A DNA stretch of 64,000 nucleotides, from contig NZ_CP007202.1 of NCBI RefSeq assembly GCF_000941055.1, forward strand, positions 2,712,437 through 2,776,436, read 5' to 3'. Within the stretch, counting starts at the first letter, position 1. Every line of letters begins with the position of its first letter. Below the pieces are notes generated by a model. The model made no database searches. It had not been told where the DNA came from and saw only the letters and a program-made list of their open reading frames with translations. This DNA comes from Siansivirga zeaxanthinifaciens CC-SAMT-1. Lineage in GTDB: Bacteria; Bacteroidota; Bacteroidia; Flavobacteriales; Flavobacteriaceae. Of this stretch, positions 16,938 to 25,627 are shown piece by piece. The position numbers and the translations under genes are program-made.

Positions 16938-19223
16938 TTAATTATTATTGATTAATTGATAAACACCTACCCATTCGTAGACTTTATCTTCTATTTTAAT
17001 TTGATGCTTTTTATCTATTGAATTGTTTTTAAAAGAAAACAAAAACATACTTTCAGTATGGTTTATATTTTCAATATGTATTGCTACATAAGCTTCATCA
17101 CTATATAAAATAGTTAAATTTTTTATATTACTAAATGCATTTGTGGCTATTTCACTTACGGGGTCATAATGCCCATGAGATTCTATTATAGATACAAAAT
17201 ATGTATCTTTAATTTGTTGTTTTCTTATAATAAAACCAGGATCGTTTCTTAAATTAAAACGAGGATCGTTAGCGCCTATGCGGGTAAATATTAAATCATC
17301 TTCATTTGAAACTACAGATGTTAGAGTGTAAAAACGTTCTTTATTAAACCATGAAATTTTTGCATTGCCTGTTCCTGTTTTACCGACAGCTTCTTTCCAT
17401 AAATGTTGAAAACCATTTTTAGTACCCAATGGCATTAAAGTTTCTGATTTTGTATATTCAAAATTAGCCGACATTAATTGCCCTAAAAAATAATATGGCA
17501 AATCATATTGATGGTTCTTTTCTGCATCTATTTTAATGATGTCTAAAAGAAATGAATTTTCAAAAGAATTATCCTTTACAAATGCCATTGTTCTATGAAT
17601 TTGGGTACCGGGATACGCATTTGTTTCTTTGGCACTTACTATTTGAAGCTTGGAATTTGAAACATCAAAAATATATTTTTCAGAATGGTGTAAACTTCCT
17701 GTTTCAAAATCGCCATTAAAATGGGATGTTTCATCTTGGTTTATAGTATTATGTGCAATGGTTTGTTTTGCCCAAGTGGTGTTTTCTTTTAAATAATTAC
17801 CGCCACCTTTTTGTTGTATATTAACAAAACGAGCCATACCATAATCTTGAATAACTTCATTACCGCCTTCGTATAATGAGAACGATAATTTATCATAATG
17901 TCCATGACTTAAGCCTTGTGCCGAATATTTCATAACCAAACTTAGCTCGTCTTTAGAACCGTTTGCTCTTAATATAGCTACACCGCCTTCATCACCGTTT
18001 TTACCATCGGATAAATCCAATGACTTTTTAATGAATGGTGTTTCCAAACCGTCGCGAATACCAATAGCAACCGCTAAACCGGTATTATCTAACAAAACTT
18101 CGCCTTGTTTTTTAGCTATTGATAATAAATCGGTTTTATTTTCACTGTAATAATAGCCTATATCTACTGCTGAAACCAATTCTCGTGAGTAGTATGACAT
18201 TCCTTTTTGACCATCGTTTAAAGGAAAGAAATTACCATCTGCATCGGTTAAGTTTAATAATGTATAAATAGATTTTAATAGGACTCCGTTTTTATATTCG
18301 AATATTTTAAGCTCTAGTTTTACGTTTTGCAATGCTTCTGCAAAAACCAAAAAAGGATACATGGCATACCGTTGGTAATATGGGCCTTCTGTATAATAAC
18401 CATCGGGTGAAAATGGTTCTTCTAAATTAGCTAGAAATCCTACTTTTTGGCCTGCTTTTTTTATAAAACCTCCATCGTTATCTCTAGCATTTGGGTCTAT
18501 ATTGTCGTGTTTTAAACCATGTAATGCGGTTTCTAATAATTTATCATCATCCATAACCAAGGCAATCATACCAACCGCCACATTACCCCAAGTACTGTGG
18601 TTATGAACACGATTGAAAAACTGAGGGTTTTCTTCCGAAATAAATTTTGCAAATGGCTTAAAAAGATCTTTTTCTAAATGATTGCGTTCATTTTCAGTTA
18701 AATAATTATAAATACAATCGTAAGCTTGACTTGTATATACCAACCAGTTAGAATCGTTTAAACATTGCCAAAACAATTTACCACGAGCATACGAGCGTGT
18801 TTGTGGATGCACTGGAAGTGTAGGATAAATTTTAGCATATGCCAAAAGCATGCTTTTTACATACTTTGCATAAGTTGCGTCATCTAAAATTTGGTATAAA
18901 ACACCTGCTTTTTGTATAATTAAAAAGTTTTTTTTGTGTCTTTCGTGCGTATAGCCGCCCGAATAATCTTTAGGGATAGGCACTTCAATACCGTTTAAAA
19001 TTTCGGCATCTACTTCTGCTTTTACTTTGGCTAAAGTTGCATCAAACACAGGCACATTACCCAATTGTTTCCTAATTTTTTCAACGCCCGTTTTTGTTAA
19101 TATTAAACTTGGGTGTTCTAACTTATTCGATTTTTTTATGTTTGAAATTGCTTTTGACTGTGCTTTGCAAGAAGCAGCAATAAACAGAAAAGCAATTAAA
19201 ATGTCGTGTAATTTGATTTTCAA
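16938..19223 (-). CDS. Oligoalginate lyase, PL17 family lipoprotein
   Basis: The likely start is the TTG at 19223 (761 residues). It gives a lipoprotein signal KIKLHDILIAFLFIAASC, while a TTG at 19265 lies inside the operator and has no signal in front. PL17 features are the alpha/alpha toroid with 'HPSLILTKTGVEKI', 'NHSTWGN', 'SPDGYYTEGPYYQRYAMYP', and a heparinase II/III-type beta sheet domain with 'GLSHGHYDKLSFSLYEGG' and 'AHNTINQDETSH'. PL17 enzymes are exolytic and release unsaturated monouronate, which feeds KdgF encoded next. Two operators sit 18 bp before the start. Probably anchored in the periplasm. Confidence 0.9.
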   Translation of the reverse strand: MKIKLHDILIAFLFIAASCKAQSKAISNIKKSNKLEHPSLILTKTGVEKIRKQLGNVPVFDATLAKVKAEVDAEILNGIEVPIPKDYSGGYTHERHKKNFLIIQKAGVLYQILDDATYAKYVKSMLLAYAKIYPTLPVHPQTRSYARGKLFWQCLNDSNWLVYTSQAYDCIYNYLTENERNHLEKDLFKPFAKFISEENPQFFNRVHNHSTWGNVAVGMIALVMDDDKLLETALHGLKHDNIDPNARDNDGGFIKKAGQKVGFLANLEEPFSPDGYYTEGPYYQRYAMYPFLVFAEALQNVKLELKIFEYKNGVLLKSIYTLLNLTDADGNFFPLNDGQKGMSYYSRELVSAVDIGYYYSENKTDLLSIAKKQGEVLLDNTGLAVAIGIRDGLETPFIKKSLDLSDGKNGDEGGVAILRANGSKDELSLVMKYSAQGLSHGHYDKLSFSLYEGGNEVIQDYGMARFVNIQQKGGGNYLKENTTWAKQTIAHNTINQDETSHFNGDFETGSLHHSEKYIFDVSNSKLQIVSAKETNAYPGTQIHRTMAFVKDNSFENSFLLDIIKIDAEKNHQYDLPYYFLGQLMSANFEYTKSETLMPLGTKNGFQHLWKEAVGKTGTGNAKISWFNKERFYTLTSVVSNEDDLIFTRIGANDPRFNLRNDPGFIIRKQQIKDTYFVSIIESHGHYDPVSEIATNAFSNIKNLTILYSDEAYVAIHIENINHTESMFLFSFKNNSIDKKHQIKIEDKVYEWVGVYQLINNN

Positions 19224-19240
19224 AACCTTATTTGTTTTAA

Positions 19241-19293
19241 TTGGTTTACCAATTTGGTAAACCAAAAATAATTATAATTAATAACTTAAACAA
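19241..19293 (-). promoter_or_regulatory. PL17-kdgF promoter with two tandem GntR operators
   Basis: The operators TTGGTTTACCAA (19241-19252) and TTGGTAAACCAA (19254-19265) are one base apart. The -7 box TATTTTTG is the complement of 19263-19270 and overlaps the outer operator, and TTG at the complement of 19291-19293 lies 20 bp upstream. Confidence 0.8.
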
Positions 19294-19373
19294 AAATTGA
19301 TACTTATTTAACAAAAAAACCAAAATATAATAACGTCCTATTTTTTTAACCAATAAATTTCACAATACTATTT

Positions 19374-21680
19374 CTAATACATTAACTTTAATTTTAGATT
19401 TTTAACCACCTCTATTTTACCTGAATTTTCAATAGTATTTACACCTGGTTCTTGTCCTTTTTCACCCCATAAAATCGCTATAAGTTTTACTGGGTTGTTT
19501 TTAAATGTGTTTCCAGAAAATTCTACGTTTACAATACCTCTGTTTTTTATAAGAATTTGGTCTTTTTCGCCTGTACCACTATGAGTTATACTATTGTTTT
19601 CTAATAAAAGATTTCCTCCAATAGTCGATTCATCATAACCTCCACGGTAGAAATCTAAAACCACTTCATTAATAGCATCGAAGGTTGAATTTTTAATAAT
19701 TACAAATTCAGCATTATAATCTCCTCCATCATTGGTTTCCTTATTCAACATAAAACCACGTTCACAATTTTTAATAATAGAATTAGCTACAAAAATCGAA
19801 TCTGCAAAAGATCCTTTAGATACTTTTAAAACTGTTTTAAAATCTTTAATTTCTACATTATCTATAAATAAATCATATGCTTTACTCATATTTTTATTTA
19901 AAGTAGTGAAGGTGTTTTGGTTTTTATTTCCGCTTAAAATAACATCTTTCAATTTTAATTTTGCTTTAGGATGCATTTCAAAAGCGGTATTTTCTGATTT
20001 AAAAATGAGCTCAGATTTGTTGTTTTTATCAATAGAAACCAAGTTGATTTCCTTATTAATTACCAAACTTGAACTTATATTATAAACTCCTGGTTTAAGC
20101 GAAACAGTATCTCCTGAACTGGCCTGTTTCAAATTATTTTTTAATTCTTCTGTAGTTGAAACGTTAAAAGTTTTGGGTTCTGGTTTTAGTCTATATACCT
20201 GATACCAATTGGTTCCGTATTTCGATCTATCTATTAAAACCGAATTTTCTTTTACAGGATTTACAATGGCCCCAATGCTGTTATTATTTGTAGTTCTATC
20301 GTTTCCAAAGATGTCTTTAGTGATGGTTTCAAAATCAAACCCATTATAAACGTTGTTTATATTTTCATTTAAAACATATAGATTATCCGTTTTTTTTGTA
20401 ACCGAAATAGCTTTGGTTTTTAAACCGTTAGGCTTTACTTCACTTTTATTTTCACTATTTATAATATTGTTTTTGAAGGTTACACCGTCAACTTTATCAT
20501 AATTCACTATTGGGTATTGGTTAGCAACTTCATTGTAAATAACATTATTCGCAACCACCACACGTTCTGGTCGTGCTGAACGTATTTCGGTAGCTGGTAA
20601 CACATCGCTTTGGCTTATGTTAGAACCTACACTAAACTGCCATGGAGACACACAATCTATAAATGTGTTGTACGCTACAACGGCATCTGTTACTTGGTTA
20701 TATCTATTTAATGGCGATTTTGGGATTCCGTTCATTACCGCTAGAGCACTTCTAAATTCTGCACCTTTTATTTTATAGAAATAGTTATTTGTAATCCAAT
20801 GTCCGGTATTTATAACACGGATGCCCCCTATAAATTTGGAATTATCGTTACCTATAAAAACATTACCATCTATGGTAGCATAATTTCCATGTCTAAGCAC
20901 CAACGAACCTTCGCTTTCAAAAAACACATTGTTTCTAAATTCGTTAAAATTGGATTTACTGGAAATAATTTCAATTTCACCATTACAATGATCAAAAAAA
21001 TTGTTTGCCACCAAGGTGTGCGATGGGGTCATAGACGTATCGCTATTTCCCAACTGAAGTGTTTCTCCATGTGGACCTCCTTTACGAGGTCTTAGACCGA
21101 AATGGTTATTAATGATTTGATGGTAATTATTGATGTTTTCGTTTCCTTCCAACTTTACCATTATGGTTGGGCCAAAGTTAGATTTACCTGTTAGGTAACA
21201 ATTGCTCAACTCGTTATGCCTTCCCCAAAACTCTACCCAATGGTCGCTAACATCTCGGTCTGGTTGGGTAAATTCTTCAATGACACATTGCATTACTTTG
21301 CAATTATTTGCAATAGAATCGTTATTTATTTTAAATTGAATAACGCTATTATTAGGTGTGTTACCATTTTTAAAATACAGACCGCTAACCTCTAAATAGG
21401 TGCCTCCCATTTTTAAATTTGAAACACCTTCTATGGTTACTTTTCCTTTTTCCTCGACAGATAAAGTGATTGGTTTTTCTTTAGTACCGTTTCCGTAAAA
21501 TTTAATTTGAACATCGTTCCAAACACCATTTGCTAAAACAATATTATCTCCGGGTTTACAGTTTTTAATAGCTTCGTTTAACTCATTTATATTCGCTACT
21601 TTAATACTCCTTATTTGTGTTTGTTTTGCACATGAAACAAGAAGAATTAAAAAACTAGAAACTAATAAAATTTTTTTCAT
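19374..21680 (-). CDS. Alginate lyase, PL6 family (long, two beta-helix domains), lipoprotein
   Basis: The protein has 768 residues with a lipobox LVSC (Cys17). The N-terminal half is a PL6 beta-helix: it opens with 'NELNEAIKNCKPGDNIVLANGVWNDVQI' and carries the catalytic Lys242 in EIISSKS and Arg263 in LVLRHG, 21 residues apart as in chondroitinase B/PL6. The C-terminal half repeats a helix-like fold (TTEELKNNLKQASSGDTVSL onward) typical of the long PL6 subfamily. It degrades alginate, probably mannuronate-rich or mixed blocks, in the periplasm or at the outer membrane. It starts 6 bp after the stop of the TIM-barrel gene, so both are on one transcript. Confidence 0.9.
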   Translation of the reverse strand: MKKILLVSSFLILLVSCAKQTQIRSIKVANINELNEAIKNCKPGDNIVLANGVWNDVQIKFYGNGTKEKPITLSVEEKGKVTIEGVSNLKMGGTYLEVSGLYFKNGNTPNNSVIQFKINNDSIANNCKVMQCVIEEFTQPDRDVSDHWVEFWGRHNELSNCYLTGKSNFGPTIMVKLEGNENINNYHQIINNHFGLRPRKGGPHGETLQLGNSDTSMTPSHTLVANNFFDHCNGEIEIISSKSNFNEFRNNVFFESEGSLVLRHGNYATIDGNVFIGNDNSKFIGGIRVINTGHWITNNYFYKIKGAEFRSALAVMNGIPKSPLNRYNQVTDAVVAYNTFIDCVSPWQFSVGSNISQSDVLPATEIRSARPERVVVANNVIYNEVANQYPIVNYDKVDGVTFKNNIINSENKSEVKPNGLKTKAISVTKKTDNLYVLNENINNVYNGFDFETITKDIFGNDRTTNNNSIGAIVNPVKENSVLIDRSKYGTNWYQVYRLKPEPKTFNVSTTEELKNNLKQASSGDTVSLKPGVYNISSSLVINKEINLVSIDKNNKSELIFKSENTAFEMHPKAKLKLKDVILSGNKNQNTFTTLNKNMSKAYDLFIDNVEIKDFKTVLKVSKGSFADSIFVANSIIKNCERGFMLNKETNDGGDYNAEFVIIKNSTFDAINEVVLDFYRGGYDESTIGGNLLLENNSITHSGTGEKDQILIKNRGIVNVEFSGNTFKNNPVKLIAILWGEKGQEPGVNTIENSGKIEVVKNLKLKLMY

Positions 21681-21686
21681 TTGTAA

Positions 21687-22673
21687 TTATATATGTTTTA
21701 ATGTAATTCTGTTTGATTTTTTTGCCGCATTATGCTTTTTCCATAATTGTTGAACGCTCTTTAAATCTTTTTTCATGGCATCGAACACTAGTTTTTTATC
21801 GATGGAAATTTCGGCATTTCCCTTTTCAGCACCTCCTAAATCATATTCTAAATGTAAAGAAACTGGCGGTTTTAATTTGTATTGTTTTAGTAACTTAAAA
21901 TACTTAATAAAATCTACCATACCTTCTCCTATGGGCACATTAATCGCTTCCCATTTTCCGTTTACTTGTGCCCATTTAAAGTCTTTTAAAACAATAACCT
22001 TCATATTTGGGTGTAAAAGTTGAAATCCGTTTTCCCAAGAATAGCCACCTTCAACCATGGCGTGTCTAATATCATATTGAGTGCCAAAATACTCTTTATT
22101 TACGTCCTCTAAAATGGTTTTAATTTCCCAATAAGAAGCACCTACATTAGTGCCTGCATGGTTTTGGTAACAACCAACAAGTCTTAATTTTTTATTTAAT
22201 TCTCCTAATTTTTTTATTTCACTTTGATAAATCAATAACGAATCGTGCATCGATATATCTTTTTTGAATTTAAACCAATTGGTTCTATAATAAATAATAC
22301 GCTCTTTTGAAGCCGCTTCTAGAATATCTACATCCAAAGGGTTAAAAACACTCTCGATACTTGTTGTTATCATGTTACAATTAATACCACTTGCCTTAAT
22401 AGCTTTTACCGCTATTGGCAGGTCGGTTTTTACAAGTTCTGGTAATACATGACCTTTTGGACGCACCGTTAAATCTACGCCAGAAAACCCCATTTCTGCA
22501 GCCATTTCTCCGGTGGTTTTATAATCTAAAAATTGAAGATGTTTTGAAAATATATTTACATCAAGCATATCATCTGGTTGTTCTAAAATACTGCTTTGAA
22601 ATGCAAGTGCAGAAAAAGGTAATAAACTTGCTGCGTAAGTTGATTTAGCAATAAATTCTCTTCTGGTAATCAT
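21687..22673 (-). CDS. Secreted TIM-barrel sugar isomerase/epimerase-like protein
   Basis: The protein has 328 residues. The N-terminus MITRREFIAKSTYAASLLPFSAL is a twin-arginine-type signal. The body is an AP-endonuclease-2/xylose-isomerase-like TIM barrel: strands such as MGFSGVDLTVRP, NCNMITTSIES, RLVGCYQNHAGT, YFGTQYDIRHA and VIVLKDFKW, with acidic and His residues that usually bind a divalent metal. Members act on sugars or sugar acids as isomerases or epimerases. The substrate here is unknown, though the position directly upstream of the PL6 lyase suggests an alginate- or uronate-linked step. Only 97 bp separates it from the preceding gene, and that gap is mostly a terminator hairpin. 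Confidence 0.75.
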   Translation of the reverse strand: MITRREFIAKSTYAASLLPFSALAFQSSILEQPDDMLDVNIFSKHLQFLDYKTTGEMAAEMGFSGVDLTVRPKGHVLPELVKTDLPIAVKAIKASGINCNMITTSIESVFNPLDVDILEAASKERIIYYRTNWFKFKKDISMHDSLLIYQSEIKKLGELNKKLRLVGCYQNHAGTNVGASYWEIKTILEDVNKEYFGTQYDIRHAMVEGGYSWENGFQLLHPNMKVIVLKDFKWAQVNGKWEAINVPIGEGMVDFIKYFKLLKQYKLKPPVSLHLEYDLGGAEKGNAEISIDKKLVFDAMKKDLKSVQQLWKKHNAAKKSNRITLKHI

Positions 22674-22708
22674 TCTTACGTTTTGTTAAATTATTCAAGT
22701 GTTGTAAC

Positions 22709-22739
22709 ACAAAAAGCCTTTATATAAAAGGCTTTTTGT
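22709..22739. terminator. Bidirectional terminator-like hairpin inside the lyase cluster
   Basis: ACAAAAAGCCTTT (22709-22721) and AAAGGCTTTTTGT (22727-22739) form a perfect 13-bp stem with a 5-nt loop, A-rich on one side and T-rich on the other. It separates the T9SS protein gene from the TIM-barrel gene. Confidence 0.85.
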
Positions 22740-22770
22740 AAAATATAATATTATCAAATTGTATGAAAAT

Positions 22771-23880
22771 TTATTCAATGACAATTTTTCTAACTGAAGT
22801 TTTTGCCTCCGAATTTATTTTTAGTAAATAAACTCCTTTAGATAAACTAGATACATTAAGTTTATTACCTATTAGTGAATTACTAGATAATACTTTTGAA
22901 CCTAATATATTATAGATCTCTACTAAAGAAATCTTTACTTTGTTAGACTCAATAGTTAAATAATCTTTAGCCGGATTAGGATATACCTTTAAACCTTCGA
23001 TTTCATTTTTTGAAATACTTAAAGTTGGAAGACCTACAGCTTCTAACCAAGATCCTGCAACTCTTATTTCATCAACATAACTAGCTGGGTTTCTATTATT
23101 TGAACTTGCTTGAAGAAGAACAGATTGAAAACTAGTTCTATTTTTTGAAGCAAGTGCGACATTATGAGTCACATCTGGAGTAGGTTCAGTAGACCCAATA
23201 GTTGGATTAACCCACATATAACCAACACCCGTACCCGTACCATCGGTTACACCATTACCAATAACGTATTTAATAACAATAAAAAACTGATTAACCTTTG
23301 GTGTTAGGTCCGTTCCGAGATCTGTATAAGTATATTCTGTAGGATACCAAACTATATCATTAGCACCACCCGAATCTGAATTCCCTAGTGCAATTCTAAA
23401 CTTCATATCTCCAGGAGTAGCAGTTGGCCCAATATGTATTCCAGATCCAACATTACCAGCATCATTAATTCCAAGACTAATATGTCTATATCTTTCAGGA
23501 ACATGACCACTAATAGTAGTAGACCAACCAACAACATCTAATAAAAAAGACAGATAAATAACATTACCTTCACCGCTTACAGCAGGAAAATCTAGCTCTC
23601 CATCTTCTCCACCGCCTTGCCAATAAACTGCATTTCCTGTAGGATTAAGATCAAATGCCTGACTTAAAGCCCATCCTGGATCTGTTTCAACTGTCATATC
23701 CGTTGGAGATCCTGCTGTATAATTATTCCAAGTTGTATTTGTTGAAGGATTGGTGCGAGTTCCATCTAAAAGGGATATACCAGTATTGCCGTAATCGAAA
23801 GGCTCAAATAAATACACTTGAGCATAAGTAAAGCTAAATGTAGAGAGTACTGTACAAATAATAAGTAATGTTTTTTTCAT
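22771..23880 (-). CDS. Secreted T9SS protein of unknown function
   Basis: The protein has 369 residues from the ATG at 23880, with a clear signal peptide MKKTLLIICTVLSTFSFTYAQ. The middle region has jelly-roll-like strands (VIYLSFLLDVVGW, MKFRIALGNSDSGG, NQFFIVIKYVIGNG, SYVDEIRVAGSW), as in concanavalin-like surface proteins. I recognise no lyase signature. The last 75 or so residues are a type-A T9SS sorting domain: 'LKVYPNPAKDYLTI', 'VEIYNILGSKVL', 'LSKGVYLLKI', ending in RKIVIE. So it is secreted through the type IX system. Three tandem operators precede it, the strongest array in the window, which marks it as a prime member of the alginate regulon, perhaps an alginate-binding protein (inference). 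Confidence 0.7.
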   Translation of the reverse strand: MKKTLLIICTVLSTFSFTYAQVYLFEPFDYGNTGISLLDGTRTNPSTNTTWNNYTAGSPTDMTVETDPGWALSQAFDLNPTGNAVYWQGGGEDGELDFPAVSGEGNVIYLSFLLDVVGWSTTISGHVPERYRHISLGINDAGNVGSGIHIGPTATPGDMKFRIALGNSDSGGANDIVWYPTEYTYTDLGTDLTPKVNQFFIVIKYVIGNGVTDGTGTGVGYMWVNPTIGSTEPTPDVTHNVALASKNRTSFQSVLLQASSNNRNPASYVDEIRVAGSWLEAVGLPTLSISKNEIEGLKVYPNPAKDYLTIESNKVKISLVEIYNILGSKVLSSNSLIGNKLNVSSLSKGVYLLKINSEAKTSVRKIVIE

Positions 23881-23943
23881 AATGTAATGTTTTAAAAGTT
23901 TTAGTTTAATGTTTCCCAAAAAATTAGTTTGCATATGCATTTT

Positions 23944-24007
23944 TTGGTTTTCCAAATTGGTTTACCAGTCTGGTTTTCCAAATATAATAAAATATATTTA
24001 ATACCAA
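23944..24007 (-). promoter_or_regulatory. Promoter with three tandem GntR operators
   Basis: TTGGTTTTCCAA (23944-23955), TTGGTTTACCAG (23957-23968) and CTGGTTTTCCAA (23970-23981) repeat at an exact 13-bp period. The -7 box TATATTTG is the complement of 23979-23986 and overlaps the outermost operator. TTG at the complement of 24005-24007 is 18 bp upstream. The array drives the T9SS protein gene starting at 23880. Confidence 0.8.
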
Positions 24008-24017
24008 ACATTTTTAT

Positions 24018-24372
24018 TTACTTAATTAAAACATTTAACAGTTTAATATTTAGTGCCATACCCAATAAAACTTCAACAAAATATAAACCCTCAGAAATTA
24101 AATACACATCAATTTCTTCTTTATTCAATGATTCATTTAGATTTTTCGATAAAATAGATTTACCAAAACGTCGTAGATTATTAGTTTATCTAGATTATTT
24201 GACGTTTTGCTTAAATATTAAAGACCTTTGGTAAGAGGGTTAGGAAATAGTTTTATATTATTTTTAGAAATATCGGTTGTAGAAAGCGTGCTTACTTCCC
24301 CATAAAATTCAATTTCATGAATAGTTGTAAACGTACTGCTAGCTTGCCCTTTTCCGACACATATTAAGTTTA
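24018..24372 (-). pseudogene. Decayed C-terminus of a T9SS-secreted, discoidin-like protein
   Basis: Read on the minus strand, 24372 to 24218 encodes 'CVGKGQASSTFTTIHEIEFYG', the end of a discoidin/F5-8C-like domain, then 'NIKLFPNPLTKGL' and a stop. The following codons in the same frame continue a T9SS domain (NNLDKLIIYDVL). A frame change then gives 'GKSILSKNLNES' and 'VYLISEGLYFVEVL', up to a stop at 24018. One nonsense codon and one frameshift therefore interrupt a normal sorting domain, and no N-terminal part remains. It is the scar of a lost secreted enzyme or binding protein between two living lyase genes. Confidence 0.75.
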
Positions 24373-24405
24373 AATAAATTGACTATTTAATTAGATAAAC
24401 TTAAC

Positions 24406-25512
24406 TTATTGGATTATTAATTTCTTAGTTATAAAAGTGGAATTATCATTATTAAATTTAAGATAATAAATACCTGATTTTAAATTTGATACGTCTATAG
24501 AATTAGAAATAGGTTTTAAAACATTTAAAAAACGTCCTAAATGATCATAGATGTATATATTGTTAAAACTATACAGTGTAGATTCGATTATGAATATTTG
24601 GTTGTTAGCTGGATTAGGTACTATTCTAATGTCATTTTGATTGTATTCGGGATCATTTACCGATAAAGCGACTATTTCTTCAATGCTGAAATCGGCAAAA
24701 AAAAGAGTTTCGTCTTTCATACCTGTAGGTGTTGCAATACTTCTATAAATTCCCCATTTAGGTCTTACAAAAGTATTGTTAGCCCTGAAGGTAATAAGTG
24801 AGTTGCTATTGTAAGTTGTTAAAATAGAATTATCACTTATTTTTTTTATACTTAAATCATAGGAACTTGTTGATGCATCACCATAAGTAACGGTTTCGAC
24901 AACTTCTACCCAATGCCCTTCAAATAGTGACATTTCTAAATTTCGAAGTTTAGTAGCCGATGAAGTTCCTGGTGGATAGTAGTTAAGTTCTAATTTACTC
25001 GTTGCTCCTAGTGCTGCCGATTTACGTAATGTTATAGCGAAAATAGGATTACCATCATCGCCACCCACAGCCTTTAATTGGTGTATATGAGTAAAATTTG
25101 GCGAGGGTACAAAACCAGTTGGAATTTTAAACTTCCATTTATATTGAACTGTCTCACCAACCGTACCTTTTAAGTTATCTGGTGAACTGGCATAGGTTTT
25201 AATTTCTAATCTTTGTCTGTCTGAAGCCCCAGTAGAAGTATCATTATCTGGTGTAAGATGTATTAAAAAATTAAAAACATTTTTTCCTAAATCGTTATCA
25301 AAAGCTTCAGTAATATGATTGCCAAAAATAGTATGTGTTGCTGGTTTATCTCCGTTTAAATCTGGTGTTTCTATAGCATTACTTCCTAAAACATTTCTAA
25401 TTAAAGTATAGGTTGCTATAACACCAGAACCATCGGCCTCCAAGGTAACTTGTGGAAAAGCGTTTTGAATTTGAAAGCAAACAAGAAAAAATATATAAAA
25501 TTTAGGTTTCAT
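24406..25512 (-). CDS. Probable polysaccharide lyase (jelly roll) with T9SS tail
   Basis: The protein has 368 residues from the ATG at 25512; the frame stays open to 25653 but that part overlaps the upstream PL6 gene and lacks a signal. The signal peptide is MKPKFYIFFLVCFQIQNAFPQ. The catalytic-like region has 'DRQRLEIKTYA', 'YKWKFKIPTGF', 'FTHIHQLKAVGGDDGNP' (a Q/HIH-type strand), 'KLELNYYPPG' and 'GHWVEVVETV', resembling heparin-lyase-I/PL jelly-roll families. I cannot name the PL family with certainty. A T9SS type-A domain ends it (DIRIVPNPANNQIFII ... KLIIQ). It lies about 115 bp downstream of the second PL6 gene and shares its promoter. Extracellular alginate degradation is the likely role. 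Confidence 0.65.
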   Translation of the reverse strand: MKPKFYIFFLVCFQIQNAFPQVTLEADGSGVIATYTLIRNVLGSNAIETPDLNGDKPATHTIFGNHITEAFDNDLGKNVFNFLIHLTPDNDTSTGASDRQRLEIKTYASSPDNLKGTVGETVQYKWKFKIPTGFVPSPNFTHIHQLKAVGGDDGNPIFAITLRKSAALGATSKLELNYYPPGTSSATKLRNLEMSLFEGHWVEVVETVTYGDASTSSYDLSIKKISDNSILTTYNSNSLITFRANNTFVRPKWGIYRSIATPTGMKDETLFFADFSIEEIVALSVNDPEYNQNDIRIVPNPANNQIFIIESTLYSFNNIYIYDHLGRFLNVLKPISNSIDVSNLKSGIYYLKFNNDNSTFITKKLIIQ

Positions 25513-25627
25513 AATTAAAAAATGTAATTTATATATTTTAAAGATTATTGAATTTAGTAGAAGTAGATGCTGTATTAATTTGAAGTTACCTACAATTGCA
25601 GAACCCTTTTTTAATATCAAGTTCATA

